A stretch of 64,000 bases of DNA from Bog-756 sp963829235 (GTDB lineage Bacteria > Actinomycetota > Acidimicrobiia > Acidimicrobiales > RAAP-2), in contig CAWHIF010000002.1 of the NCBI GenBank assembly GCA_963829235.1, forward strand, positions 62,001-126,000, written 5' to 3'. The notes under the pieces are model-generated. The model was not told where the DNA came from, did not search any database, and was given only the letters and a program-made list of their open reading frames with translations. The position numbers and the translations under genes were made by a program. Each line of letters opens with the position of its first letter. Within the stretch, counting starts at the first letter, position 1. This document shows positions 32,109 through 41,039 of the stretch, one piece after another.

Positions 32109-33778
32109 AGCCAGATCTGGGTGGGCCAGATGGCGCCGGTGATCATCCCGTATGCCGGCTTCCCAGACGGTGTCGTCGGGTTGTTCCAGTTCTCCACCTT
32201 GGGCTGGGCCCCGATGGACCACACGGCGCGGGCGGTCCAGATGTAGGGGATGTCATCGCCCATCAACCTGCCGACGTCCTGGTAGGCCTCCGCCGCTTCG
32301 GAGGAGACCGCGGATTGGCGTCCCTTGAGCAGCGCGGCCTCCATCCTCGGGTCGGTGTTACGGGCCATGTTGACGGCGAAGCCCGATTGACCCGCGTTGG
32401 TGGGGCTCCAGAAGATGTAGTTGAGGTCCGGATGGACGGCCCCGAACTGACGCCAGAGCTGGGCTTCGAAGGTGCCGAGTACGGCGGTGCTGATGATCTC
32501 GGCCTGCTGCACCGTGCTGAGGGTCACCTGCATCCCTGCGCCCTGCAGTTGCGCCTGGAAGTACTCGGCGTCCCTTGTGGCGCTGGGGTCGGGCGTGTGG
32601 TTGAGGGTGATCGACACGGGCCGCCCGGTCTCGTGTCGCACCTCGTCGATCAGCTGCCTGGCTTTGGCCGGAGCGGGTCCGGGGTAGCCGGTCGAAGCGA
32701 AGTAGGGCGACCCCTCCCCGAACGGCCCGCTGGAGGGCGGGCAGATGCCGTTTTCGATGACCTTCGAGTATTCGGCCGAGCTGACCGCCATGGCCGCCGC
32801 CTGGCGCACCTTGAGATTGTCGAACGGCGGCTTGGACAGGTTGAGGAGGAGGCAGAGCATGTCCGGCTCCCCGGCGACGCGGACGGAGTCGTCGGTGTAC
32901 CCGAGCGAGGTGTCGGAGCGGAGACTGCCGGTCACCTGCGAGATGGAGGTGTGCATGACGTCCACTCCGCCCGACTGCAGGCTGGCCAGGAGCTGGTCGG
33001 CGTCGGGGATGGGCTTGTAGGTGATGCTGTCGAGATAGGGGAGGTTGGGGCGCCAGTAGTGCGGATTCCGCATGGCAGTGAAGTGGTCGTTGGGATTCCA
33101 CGCCTCGAACACGAACGGCCCGGTGCCGATCGGATTGGTCTGGCTGCCGGACTTCAGCCAGTTGGGTTCGGCGATGAAGGAGATCTGGCCGCCGATTCCT
33201 CCAGCCAGGTAGAAATCGAAAGGGACCCACGGCGACTTCATGGTGACGGTGACGACGAGCGGGCTCGGGACCGACACGTCGGCGATGGTGGTCAAGGCTG
33301 CGCCGGTCAGGCCGGAGGCCTGCTGGAGGGCGAAGTTCTCGGCCACCGCGGCGCCGTCGCACGGGGTGCCGTTGTGGAAGACCAGGTTGGGGCGCATCGT
33401 GATCGTCCACACCGTGTAGTCGGGGTTGGGGGTGATGGACTGGGCCAGGTAGGGCTGCACGCTCCCGTCGGCGGCGATGATGGCCAGTGGGTCGAACACC
33501 GTGCGGGCGTACAGGATCCCGGTCGTGTCGAATGTGCCCTGGGTGGTACTGAACCCCTTCTCCTCGGCCTCGGTGCCGAAGACGAGCGCGCCGCCCCGGT
33601 TGGGGGTGGCGGTGCTTATGCCGTTCGGATGACCGTCGGTGCCAGAGGTACCCGACCTCGAGCCGACCGCAGAACTGCACGCGTCGAGGATGCCCCCGGT
33701 GGCGCCCATGGCCGCGATGCCGACCCCGACGGCGGCCCCCCGGGCCAGGAACGAACGGCGGTCGATTCGATCAGGCAT
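32099..33778 (-). CDS. ABC transporter solute-binding lipoprotein (family 5, peptide/nickel type)
   Basis: A 559-residue extracellular binding protein. The N-terminus carries a twin-arginine motif DRRSFLARGAA and a lipobox-like ILDACSS. The family 5 signature region is QPYLAQSITPNPDYTVWTITMRPNLVFHNGTP, and NPIGTGPFVFEAWNPNDHFTAMRN is a second diagnostic block. It would capture oligopeptides or similar solutes outside the membrane. No permease or ATPase gene is next to it, so it is an orphan. GTGGAGC precedes the ATG. Its 3' end lies in the 8-bp repeat tract. Confidence 0.9.
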   Translation of the reverse strand: MPDRIDRRSFLARGAAVGVGIAAMGATGGILDACSSAVGSRSGTSGTDGHPNGISTATPNRGGALVFGTEAEEKGFSTTQGTFDTTGILYARTVFDPLAIIAADGSVQPYLAQSITPNPDYTVWTITMRPNLVFHNGTPCDGAAVAENFALQQASGLTGAALTTIADVSVPSPLVVTVTMKSPWVPFDFYLAGGIGGQISFIAEPNWLKSGSQTNPIGTGPFVFEAWNPNDHFTAMRNPHYWRPNLPYLDSITYKPIPDADQLLASLQSGGVDVMHTSISQVTGSLRSDTSLGYTDDSVRVAGEPDMLCLLLNLSKPPFDNLKVRQAAAMAVSSAEYSKVIENGICPPSSGPFGEGSPYFASTGYPGPAPAKARQLIDEVRHETGRPVSITLNHTPDPSATRDAEYFQAQLQGAGMQVTLSTVQQAEIISTAVLGTFEAQLWRQFGAVHPDLNYIFWSPTNAGQSGFAVNMARNTDPRMEAALLKGRQSAVSSEAAEAYQDVGRLMGDDIPYIWTARAVWSIGAQPKVENWNNPTTPSGKPAYGMITGAIWPTQIWLSR

Positions 33779-34665
33779 GCTCCACTGTTTCCGTCGGGGA
33801 CGGGGACGAAACCGGCCCGCGGTTCCTCGTCACCGACAATCTCTTCTCGACCCCATGCGAACGGAGCGTCTCCGTGCGTGGGTCGATGCTTCTGTCACAT
33901 GCCCAGTATCGGCCCGGATTGCGCTCGCCTGAAGTGGTGTGTCACCGATCGAGGTCGGACGAGCCGAGGCGACCCGCTCCGCGGGAGCTGGATGAGCAGC
34001 TGGTCATCCGGGCGGCGGGGAGGACCGGGCAGTGGGACGGCCGGACCGATGACTGGCGCCTCGATCCGCAACGACGCTCAAACGGCGTGGGTCCTCTGTC
34101 TCCTCTGTCGTCGACGACGTCACCCGTGGTCCGCCGGTACTCCAGGGGCGCGCAGGTGGCCGACAAAATTACTGCGGGGTAATTTGGCTGACGGTCTGAG
34201 AGTGTGCCCGGGAGTCGTGGAACCGGGGAGATGACCGACGGCTTCACGGTGCCCCGTGCCGATCCGACGCGGCGGGGTCGTGACCGGCGGCGGGCTTCCG
34301 AGGGCCTGGTTCCGGGCCCGCACCGGGGTTTACTCCGATGGGCGGTATTGCTATTAATGGACGGTAGGGGTCAGACCCGTTTGAGCGAGGTTCCGCCTAC
34401 CCGCTTGGGTGTGTCTCCGCTGTCGGGCCGGTCGAGCCGGGTTCCGCCTCCCGGCTCCCGGCCCGGCACACACTCCGGGCCCGACCGGAGCCGGCGATGC
34501 CCTTCCCTGGGTCATGCGGAGTCCACGCCGCCAGCCCCCCACCGTGCCGCCGCAAGCGATCGGGCTGGGAAGCCTGCCGGAACTCGTTGCTAGAAGGGCA
34601 CGCATGCACCGAATCCCGCAGGCCACCCGCTCGCAACCTCCTCTCCCTGTGCAGACTGAACCCGG
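33779..34665. other. 887-bp region without a recognised gene
   Basis: Open frames here look like chance frames of GC-rich DNA. The one distinct feature is an AT-rich inverted repeat AAATTAC-TGCGGG-GTAATTT at 34166-34185, which could be an operator or small hairpin. Two similar GGTTCCGCCT-containing stretches lie near 34390 and 34440. The region separates the oppositely spaced ends of the binding protein promoter and the giant Ig-repeat gene. Confidence 0.5.
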
Positions 34666-37600
34666 TCAGGTCACGGTGAGTGTGAACGTCTGCTTGACGC
34701 TGCCCCCGCTGTTGGTGGCGGTCACGGTGAGCGTGTAGGTGCCGGCCGTCTTCGGCGTGCCGCTGAGGGTGATCGTCCCGTTCGACGCACTCGACCAGGT
34801 GAGGCCGGCCACCGTCCCGGTGTGGGTGATGGTGGGCACCGGGTAGCCGGTGGAGACGAAGACGAAACTGAAGGCGGTGCCGTGGACGGCCGAGGCCGAT
34901 GATGCGCTGGTGATCGCCGGGGGCTGGGACACCGTCAACTTGAAGGCCTGGGTCGCTGTCCCCCCGGTGTTGGCGGCGCTGATGGTTATTGCGTAGAGCC
35001 CCCCGGTTCCCGCATCGGGAGTCCCGGCGAAGGTGGCCGTCCCGTTGCCGTTGTCGGTGAAGGTGATCCCGGCCGGCAGGCTGCCGGCCTCGGTGAGGGC
35101 AGGTACCGGAGATCCACTGGTCCTCACGGTGAAGCCGAAAGTGGAGCCCACCGTGGCGGTCTCGGCCGCCGCAGTGGTGATCGTCGGTGGCCCGGTGACA
35201 GTGAGCACGAACGACTGGGTCGTCGCTCCCGCCGAATTGGTGGCGGTGATGGTGATCGGGAAGACACCGGTGGTGTTGGCCGGGCCGGTGATGTCGGCCG
35301 TGCCGTCACCGTTGTTGCTGAAGGAGACGCCCGAGGGGAGCTTGCCCGACTCCTTCAGGTTGGTGGTGAACGTGGCCGACTGGCTGTTGGCCACCGTGGT
35401 CACCGTGAAGTCGAAGGTGGCACTTTCGGCCACGGACGTCGATGCCGCGCTGGTGAAGACGGGCACGTTGGCGCCCGATGTTCCCGCCGCCTTGATGGTC
35501 AGGGTGAAGGTCTGGGTGGCCGAGCCGCCGGTGTTGGTGGCCTTGAGCGTGAGCGTCGACGTGCCTGCGGCCGCGGAGCCGGCGATGGTGGCCGTCCCGT
35601 TGCCGTTGTCCTTGAACGTCACTCCGGATGGGAGGGTACCCGTCTCGGTCAGGGCCGCCGTCGGGTAGGCGGTGGTACTGACGGTGAACGTGAACGCGGT
35701 GGCAGCCGTCTCGGTCGCCGTGGCCGGGCTGGTGATGGTCGGCACCTGGCTCACGGTGAGAACGAACGCCTGGCTCGTCTTTCCGGCTGCGTTGGTGGCG
35801 AAGAGGTTGATGTCGTAGGTGCCGCTGTCGGTGGCCGCCGGGGTTCCGGAGATGGTGGCGCTACCGGCAGCGCCGGCGGTGAAAGTGATGCCGGCGGGCA
35901 GGGTGCCACCCTCGGTGATCGTCGGGGCGGTGGTCCCGGTGGCGGTCACCGTGAACGACCCCGCCACACCGGCGGTGAAGGTGGCCGAAGCTGCACTGGT
36001 GATGGCGAGGGACCCGCTGATGACGGTCAGGGTGAAGGCCTGGGTGGACGATCCGTTGGTATTGCTGGCCTTGATCGACAAGGGATACGCCCCCACGCTG
36101 GCCGAGGTGAGGGTTCCGGTCACGGTGGCGGTCCCGTTGCCGTTGTCCTTGAACGTCACTCCTGAGGGGAGGGTCCCGGACTCGGTCAGTGCCGGGACGG
36201 GATTGCCGGAGGTCGTGACCGTGAAGGTCGCGGGCTGGCCGACGGTGAAGGTCGTCGAGGCCGCACTGGTGATCGTCGGCGCCGCCGCGATGTTCAGCGT
36301 GAAGGCCTGGGTGATGATGCCGGTGCCGTTGACGGCGGTGAGGGTGAGTGGGTAGGTGCCGCCGGCCGTGGCCGTGCCGGCCAGGGTGGCCGTGCCGTTG
36401 CCGTTGTCGACGAAGGTGACCCCGGTGGGAAGGGTTCCGGTCTCACCCAGGGCGGGGGCCGGGTACCCGGTGGTGGTCACCGAGAAGGACCCGGCCACCC
36501 CGGGGGCGAACGAGGTCGAGGTGGCCGAGGTGATGGCCGGGGCCTGGCCCACGACGACGGTGAGGGTCTGGGTGGCGTTCGGGGCGTTGCCGTTGGCCGC
36601 GGTGACGGTGAGGGCGGTCGTGCCGGTGGCCGTCGGGGTCCCCGACAAGAGGGCGGTGCCGTTGTGCTGGTCGACAAAGGTGAGCCCGGCGGGCAGGGTG
36701 CCCGTCTCGGTGATGCCCGGGGTGGGCGAGCCGGTGGTGGTCACGGCGAAGGCGCCGGCCGTGCCCAGGGTGAAGTCGGCCGTCCCCGCGCTGGTGATGG
36801 CCGGAGCGGCGCTGGCACTCACCGTGATGGTGAGGTCCAGGGTGGACGTCGAGTCATCGCTGACGTTGGTGGCCGTGACGGTCACCGGGTAGGTCCCGGC
36901 CGTGCCGCTGGCCGGGGTGCCCGAGATGGTGGCCGACCCGGTGGTCCCGGCGGTAAAGGTGAGGCCTGTCGGCAGGGTGCCCGACTCGGTGATGGTGGCG
37001 GCCGGGTACCCGGTGGTGGTCACCGTGTAGGTGCCGGCGGTGCCCACGACGAAGGCGGCCGTCGACGCAGAGGTGATGGTCGGGGCCTGGGCGTTGGTCA
37101 GGGTGAAGACCTGGGTGGCGGTCCCGTTGGCGTTCTTGGCCGTGATGGTGATCGGGTAGGAGGCCCCGGTGCCGGCGGCCGGGGTGCCCGAGATGGTGGC
37201 CGTCCCGTTGCCGTTGTCGACGAAGGTGACCCCGGTGGGCAGGGACCCGGTCTCGGTGAGGGCCGGAGCCGGGGACCCGGTGGTGGTCACGGTGGTGGAA
37301 AAGGGCGCACCCACGTTGGAGGCAGCCGAGTTGGCGCTGGTGATGGTCGGGCCCACGTTCTCGGTCAGGGTGGCCGAGCCGGTGCCGGCCACACTGGTCC
37401 AGCCCGACAGCTGGCCGTCATAGGCCGAGCCGAAGGCGGCGCCCCCGACCGTCGTGCCCGGGGGCACGGTGACCGGGACGTTGACCGCCCCGGTGCCGGT
37501 GTTGGTCACCGTGACCACGCCGTTCTCCTCGGTGGCCTTGACCGTGCCTGCGGTCTGGGCCGCCGACCAGGCCGTCTGGTCGGCCAGCACCTGGCCCACC

Positions 37601-40137
37601 CCGCCCAGGGTCAGCTGCACATAGGGGGTGGCGGCGGTGAAGTAGGAGTCGTACTCCGAGATGAGCGGGTTGAGGACCTCGTAGAGGGTCCCGTCCCCGT
37701 CGGTGCCGGGCTGGGCCGTGGCTGCGGGCACGTAGCCCGCCGGGGGCAGGATGCTCGAATAGGGCGGTGTCCCCATGGTGTTGGTCTGGTGGACGTAGCT
37801 GATCTCGGGGTCGTTCGACAACAGGTTGGTGAACATGCCCGAGACGACCTGGTCGATGACCTCGGGGAAGGTGTAGAGCGTCGAGGCGCACGTCGTCACC
37901 GTCGTGTCGTGGCACTGGGAGTCGGGGGCCACCGAGGTGTAGAGGGTGTTGTACTCGTCGAGCTCCTCGGCGTTGGTGGCCGCGTTGTAGAAGACGTTGA
38001 TGGGGTGGCGGGGGGCCACCTGGGAGGTGCCGTCCACGAAGGGCTGGCCGGCGGCGTAGGTGGCCCCGGTGTAGGTGGCCCCGATGCCGAAGGCGTCGTT
38101 GGCCGGGTCGGGGTAGGCCTTGGAGGCGTCGGCCCCGACGGTCGTGATCCCGGCCGCGGTGAGGGCACTGCTGAAGTAGGGGTTCTGCTCCCAGGGCAGC
38201 TCGTTGGCGTTCTCCACGACGGGCGGGGTCCAGCCCGCGGGCATGGGGGTGTCGAGGTAGGTCACCCCGGCCGGCGCCCCCGTGGTCCCCCCGGTGTCGG
38301 TGAAGGTGAGCTCCTGCTCGCCGGCACACGAGGTCGGGTCATAGGTCGGCCCCGAGCACACCGTGGCCGTCTGGGCCGGGCTGGTGTCGCCCGAGCTGTT
38401 GTCGGGCAGGGTGGCCGAGTCCGGGGTGGCATAGGTGCCGATCTCGGTCCAGGGCCCGACCGTCGAGCCCGACACCGGGGCCCGGTAGATGATGTAGTTG
38501 GCCGCGTGGCAGATGGACTGCCAGACGAGGTCGACCGACCCGGTCGAACCGGTGACCACCACCGGGGCGAGGTCGCCCTGGAGGCCGTCGGTCACATAGG
38601 CCTGGGACTGGTCGGTGGCGGTCGAGTCGGCCCCGTTGAACTGGTCGGTCACCGCGTACTCGTAGGTGCCGGCCCCGAGGGTGCCACCGGTCGTGTTGGC
38701 CGTGGCCTCGTCGAGGTCGGGCGGGTCGACCGTGGCCGGGGTGCCCGGGTCGAGGTCGGCGAAGCCGGAGTGGTTGCCGGGCACGAACACCTGGGGGTTG
38801 TAGGTCCCATAGGGGTTGGCCACATCCGAAGCCCCCGAGGCGATGGTCGACTCGGGCAGGCCGAGGCCGCCGGTGCCGGGCGTCGCCCCCGGGGCCGCGG
38901 TCACATCGGCGGTGTTCTCGTTGAGCTCGGCCTCGATGTAGTCCTCCGTGGCACAGCCCACGTCGAGGTAGGGGGTGTCATAGGTGTGGCTGAGCCAGCC
39001 GAAGTCGTCCGAGTAGGGCTTGCCCGTGGCCGGGTCGGTGGCCTGGAACTGGGCCAGCAGCGGGTCGGGCCCACAGGTGCCGGCGGCATCGCCGGCGGCA
39101 TCGCAGGAGGCCGGCTCGCCGGGCAGGTCGAGCTCGCCGTTCTGGTACTCGACGGTGCCCCCGTAGTTGAACAGCTGGTCGAGGCGGAAGGCGGTGGCCG
39201 GCTCACCGGCCGGGCGGGCGGTGGGCGTGTTCTCCTGGGTCGGGTTGGACCAGTCGGCCGAGCTGATGACGTCGGCCGCGTCCATGCGCAGGGAGTCGGC
39301 GTCCGAGTAGTCGTTGTCGTGGACGGTCGTCGACCAGGCGTTGTCCGGGGTGAAGGTGTCGTCGATGTCCATCTCGACGTAGTGGCGGTCGATCCCGAGG
39401 TGGGAGTCCTGGGTGACCCAGTTGATGAGCCCGGGGGCGAGGAGCTCCCACTGGAGCTGGGTGGCGTTGTAGTCGAAGCCGAGCTCGAGCTCGGCCACGT
39501 TGGCCTGGGCGTCGGTCGCCGGGTGCTGGTAGACACCGGCGAGGACCTGGCCGGCCGCGTTGTCCAGCCACGGGGTGAACGGGGCCCCGGCGGTGACCGT
39601 GGCCGGATAGCCGTAGGTGCCGGTGGCAAAGGGGATGGGCCCGGCCAGCTCGGGCAGGGCGGCCAGCCCGGCCGCGGTCAGGGTCCCGGTGGTGCCGTCG
39701 AGGGCGCCGGACGAGGCCAGGGTGATCCCGAGGTAGGGGGCCGTATACCCGTCGATCTGGCGCACCCCGAAGGAAGCCTCATAGGCGTCGAGGGCGGTGA
39801 GCTGGCCGGCGGCGTAGGCGGCCGGCGAGTCGGCGATGACCACCGCGTTGAAGTTGCCCACCGAGCCGGTGGTGAGGGCGGGCAGGGTGACCGCGTAGGA
39901 CCCGTAGGTGGCGGTGTTGGTCGCGGTGACCTCGGTGTAGGCCACCCCCTCCTGGCTGAGCGCCGACTGCCAGGCGGCGGTGGTCGGGTCGGTCGACCCC
40001 GCGCCGATGAGCAGCACATTGAGGCTGAGCTCCACCGGGGTGGCGGAGGCGGCCGCCTTGGCCACCACCGACAACATGCCGAGCCCCAGCAGGGCGGCCA
40101 TTGTGACGGTGACTGCCGGCCGCAAGAAACGAGTCAT
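34666..40137 (-). CDS. Giant secreted protein: possible deacetylase-like front half plus ten Ig-like repeats
   Basis: The 1,823-residue protein has a signal peptide (TVTMAALLGLGMLSVVAKAAA). Residues about 35-900 form one large region; HYVEMDIDDTFTPDN (Asp257, Asp259, Asp260), FGWLSHTYDTPYLD (His384) and VFVPGNHSGF recall the Asp-His-His metal centre of NodB-type polysaccharide deacetylases, notably the CE18/Agd3 group. The second His of the HxxxH motif reads Thr, so activity is doubtful. From about 950 to the end there are ten repeats of 80-90 residues of the putative-Ig type, with units such as PTITSA, TETGSLPTGVTF, DNGNGTATISGTP. It is probably cell-wall or matrix associated. GGAAGG precedes the ATG at 40137. 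Confidence 0.8.
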   Translation of the reverse strand: MTRFLRPAVTVTMAALLGLGMLSVVAKAAASATPVELSLNVLLIGAGSTDPTTAAWQSALSQEGVAYTEVTATNTATYGSYAVTLPALTTGSVGNFNAVVIADSPAAYAAGQLTALDAYEASFGVRQIDGYTAPYLGITLASSGALDGTTGTLTAAGLAALPELAGPIPFATGTYGYPATVTAGAPFTPWLDNAAGQVLAGVYQHPATDAQANVAELELGFDYNATQLQWELLAPGLINWVTQDSHLGIDRHYVEMDIDDTFTPDNAWSTTVHDNDYSDADSLRMDAADVISSADWSNPTQENTPTARPAGEPATAFRLDQLFNYGGTVEYQNGELDLPGEPASCDAAGDAAGTCGPDPLLAQFQATDPATGKPYSDDFGWLSHTYDTPYLDVGCATEDYIEAELNENTADVTAAPGATPGTGGLGLPESTIASGASDVANPYGTYNPQVFVPGNHSGFADLDPGTPATVDPPDLDEATANTTGGTLGAGTYEYAVTDQFNGADSTATDQSQAYVTDGLQGDLAPVVVTGSTGSVDLVWQSICHAANYIIYRAPVSGSTVGPWTEIGTYATPDSATLPDNSSGDTSPAQTATVCSGPTYDPTSCAGEQELTFTDTGGTTGAPAGVTYLDTPMPAGWTPPVVENANELPWEQNPYFSSALTAAGITTVGADASKAYPDPANDAFGIGATYTGATYAAGQPFVDGTSQVAPRHPINVFYNAATNAEELDEYNTLYTSVAPDSQCHDTTVTTCASTLYTFPEVIDQVVSGMFTNLLSNDPEISYVHQTNTMGTPPYSSILPPAGYVPAATAQPGTDGDGTLYEVLNPLISEYDSYFTAATPYVQLTLGGVGQVLADQTAWSAAQTAGTVKATEENGVVTVTNTGTGAVNVPVTVPPGTTVGGAAFGSAYDGQLSGWTSVAGTGSATLTENVGPTITSANSAASNVGAPFSTTVTTTGSPAPALTETGSLPTGVTFVDNGNGTATISGTPAAGTGASYPITITAKNANGTATQVFTLTNAQAPTITSASTAAFVVGTAGTYTVTTTGYPAATITESGTLPTGLTFTAGTTGSATISGTPASGTAGTYPVTVTATNVSDDSTSTLDLTITVSASAAPAITSAGTADFTLGTAGAFAVTTTGSPTPGITETGTLPAGLTFVDQHNGTALLSGTPTATGTTALTVTAANGNAPNATQTLTVVVGQAPAITSATSTSFAPGVAGSFSVTTTGYPAPALGETGTLPTGVTFVDNGNGTATLAGTATAGGTYPLTLTAVNGTGIITQAFTLNIAAAPTITSAASTTFTVGQPATFTVTTSGNPVPALTESGTLPSGVTFKDNGNGTATVTGTLTSASVGAYPLSIKASNTNGSSTQAFTLTVISGSLAITSAASATFTAGVAGSFTVTATGTTAPTITEGGTLPAGITFTAGAAGSATISGTPAATDSGTYDINLFATNAAGKTSQAFVLTVSQVPTITSPATATETAATAFTFTVSTTAYPTAALTETGTLPSGVTFKDNGNGTATIAGSAAAGTSTLTLKATNTGGSATQTFTLTIKAAGTSGANVPVFTSAASTSVAESATFDFTVTTVANSQSATFTTNLKESGKLPSGVSFSNNGDGTADITGPANTTGVFPITITATNSAGATTQSFVLTVTGPPTITTAAAETATVGSTFGFTVRTSGSPVPALTEAGSLPAGITFTDNGNGTATFAGTPDAGTGGLYAITISAANTGGTATQAFKLTVSQPPAITSASSASAVHGTAFSFVFVSTGYPVPTITHTGTVAGLTWSSASNGTITLSGTPKTAGTYTLTVTATNSGGSVKQTFTLTVT
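34672..37350 (-). repeat. Ten protein-level Ig-like repeats (about 250 bp each)
   Basis: The 3' half of the giant gene codes for ten repeats, each opening with (P)xITSAxS and closing with AFTLTV-like strands. Several share the core VTFKDNGNGTATI at DNA level, so recombination between units is possible. Confidence 0.8.
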
Positions 40138-40567
40138 TGGTTTTTTCCGACCTTCCGAGAGTTGAGTCCGCGCACAAAAGACGTAGCCCCCCGCTCCCAA
40201 GGTAAGGCAGCCCGGGATGCATCACTACCCTGCACATCGGGGTGCGACCCTCATTTTTGGTGCGTCATGCCCCGGGTATAGGCCAGGTGCGTCGCCGGCC
40301 GGCGAAGTGCCCGGGACGGAAATCGGGCCGACAGGCAGGCCTGGGAGATCCCGAGGAGTCCAGGTGAAGTGCCAGGCGACGGCGCAGTGTGCTCGAGCTT
40401 CCCTCTCCGATGGAGGACTCGGGCCTGCCGCGGTATTGTGCACTGCGTCGGAACAGCTCAGAGGGGAGGCGGCCGCGGCCTGTTCACCGTGAGTGGTCTG
40501 GCCAAGACCGAGCTCACCTTCACGTCTCCTGACCTACCCACTTCCCTTCGACCGAGGAGACGATGCC
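40138..40567. other. 430-bp intergenic region between divergent genes
   Basis: It must hold the promoters of the giant gene (minus) and the DUF302 gene (plus). A T-run (TTTTTT at about 40141) and a TTTTTGG patch near 40255 are the only AT-rich parts. No gene or conserved RNA is recognised. Confidence 0.4.
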
Positions 40568-41011
40568 ATGTCCGAATCGGTGCAGGACGCCAACGGGATC
40601 GTGTCGAAACGAAGCCCTCGTTCGGTGCCCGACACCGTCTCACGCCTTACCGAGTTGCTTGGAGCCAAGGGTCTCAAGCTCTTCTCTGTCATCGATCAGG
40701 GGGCAGAAGCCCGTGACGTTGGCTGTGAGTTGCGAGATACCAGGCTGGTGATCTTCGGGAGCCCGCTCCAGGGGACTCCAGTCATGGAAGCTGAACCCTT
40801 GTCGGCTCTCGATCTTCCGCTGAAGGTCTTGGTGTGGGATGACAACGGGCAAACGACAGTGACGTACTACTCACCCGACACGCTCGCCGCTCGCTACCGG
40901 CTTGATCCCACCCTTGCCGGAAACCTGGCCGGCATCGACCCACTTACAGACGCACTCGTCCACGACCAGCCGAGCGCCGGACGGACGGCGGCCGAGCCCG
41001 ACGGCCCGTAG
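40568..41011 (+). CDS. DUF302 domain protein
   Basis: A 147-residue protein matching DUF302: SVPDTVSRLTELLGAKGLKLFSVIDQGAEA, then LVIFGSPLQGTPVMEAEPLSALDLPLKVLVW and TVTYYSPDTLAARYRL. The family is cytosolic, binds unknown small molecules and is often linked with stress or sulfur metabolism genes. GAGGAG lies upstream of the ATG at 40568; an ATG at 40563 is out of frame. Convergent with the LuxR gene 28 bp downstream. Confidence 0.88.
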   Translation: MSESVQDANGIVSKRSPRSVPDTVSRLTELLGAKGLKLFSVIDQGAEARDVGCELRDTRLVIFGSPLQGTPVMEAEPLSALDLPLKVLVWDDNGQTTVTYYSPDTLAARYRLDPTLAGNLAGIDPLTDALVHDQPSAGRTAAEPDGP

Positions 41012-41039
41012 ACCTACGGGGACGTCCGGACGGACGTCT

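Noticed and set aside
31127..34234. A 1,035-codon plus-strand open frame overlapping the YVTN protein and the binding-protein gene
   Set aside because: It crosses the 8-bp tandem repeat and is His/Arg/Gly-rich. The other frames give recognisable families.
36664..40281. A 1,205-codon plus-strand open frame opposite the giant secreted protein gene
   Set aside because: Its product is a Gly/Arg/Val-rich low-complexity sequence with no domains. It mirrors the repeat codons of the minus-strand gene, which has a signal peptide and clear Ig repeats.
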